Positions 14,084-14,196 of a stretch of DNA of 14,196 nt are shown here, in pieces; the first letter of the stretch is position 1, and the number at the start of each line of letters is the position of its first letter. The notes under the pieces were generated by a model that saw only the letters and a list, made by a program, of their open reading frames with translations, did no database searches and was not told where the DNA came from. Made by a program: the position numbers and the translations under genes. The DNA comes from Cytophagales bacterium (GTDB lineage Bacteria > Bacteroidota > Bacteroidia > Cytophagales > Cyclobacteriaceae), in assembly GCA_003500135.1 (NCBI GenBank), contig DNTA01000118.1:1-14196 (forward strand). The letters run 5' to 3'.

Positions 14084-14091
14084 CAAATATA
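14084..14091 (-). promoter_or_regulatory. Possible -7 box of the MscS/DUF3078 pair
   Basis: On the minus strand the box is TATATTTG, a perfect TAnnTTTG, 40 bp before the ATG. The nearest TTTG upstream is 14 bp away instead of about 19. A palindrome AATAATT-gt-AATTATT (14113-14128) lies just upstream. Confidence 0.4.
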
Positions 14092-14112
14092 ATTTTTTTG
14101 GTTTACAAAACG

Positions 14113-14128
14113 AATAATTGTAATTATT
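14113..14128. promoter_or_regulatory. AT-rich dyad AATAATT-N2-AATTATT upstream of MscS
   Basis: Perfect 7-bp arms around two bases, 21 bp upstream of the putative -7 box, in activator or repressor position. AT-rich palindromes occur easily by chance in such sequence. Confidence 0.3.
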
Positions 14129-14135
14129 AACCCGA

Positions 14136-14187
14136 ATTTTGCAATAGAAAATTTTCGGGTTTTAAACTAAATTTTCTATTGCAAAAT
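14136..14187. repeat. Perfect 19-bp inverted repeat with 14-nt loop at the right edge
   Basis: The arms 14136-14154 (beginning ATTTTGCAATAG) and 14169-14187 (ending CTATTGCAAAAT) are exact complements. A second, competing stem CCCGAA (14131-14136) with TTCGGG (14154-14159) overlaps the left arm. No T-tract follows on either strand. It lies 93 bp or more upstream of the MscS start. Confidence 0.65.
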
Positions 14188-14196
14188 GACGAAAAC

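Overview
The window looks like a piece of a Bacteroidota chromosome, probably a Cytophagales/Flavobacteriia-type marine or soil bacterium. This is inferred from family content and signals, not from a database match. The indicators are Bacteroidota-style promoter boxes (TAnnTTTG), mostly absent Shine-Dalgarno sequences, several lipoproteins and outer-membrane barrels (a DUF3078-like and an OprD-like protein), and moderate to low GC. There are no rRNA, tRNA, CRISPR or recognisable IS genes.

Left part (1-2963, plus strand). A 5'-truncated DsrE-like protein runs in from beyond the left edge. The residues upstream of its first internal Met look like a lipoprotein signal peptide. A lipoprotein made of two cupin-like repeats follows after 20 bp, then, after a 200-bp gap, a predicted 10-TM heavy-metal/manganese exporter (ArsP_2-like). 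A gene-free stretch (2407-2963) holds only hairpins, a palindrome and a possibly decayed reading frame.

Central part (2964-9993, minus strand). Seven genes in one direction look like an operon for sulfane-sulfur/sulfur-oxyanion handling. In transcription order they are a SulP-type anion permease with STAS domain, a metallo-beta-lactamase-double rhodanese protein (persulfide dioxygenase/rhodanese type), a tandem universal stress protein, a YeeE/YedE half, an OprD-like outer-membrane porin, a second short YeeE/YedE half (DUF6691-like), and a small DUF202 membrane protein. The porin sits between the two YeeE halves with only 5 and 3 bp of spacing. A plausible reading is that the porin passes a sulfur compound across the outer membrane, the YeeE pair moves it across the inner membrane, the MBL-rhodanese protein oxidises or transfers persulfide sulfur, and SulP moves the resulting oxyanion. 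Substrates are not visible in the sequence.

Right part (9994-14196). A 441-bp spacer with the SulP promoter is followed by a single-domain rhodanese whose promoter is overlapped by a perfect dyad. Next is an unknown lipoprotein whose signal peptide lies in a different frame from the body (apparent frameshift), preceded by a clear terminator on the rhodanese side. A divergent VOC/glyoxalase-fold gene follows, then a minus-strand pair of a DUF3078-like barrel and an MscS channel. A perfect 19-bp inverted repeat lies at the right edge.
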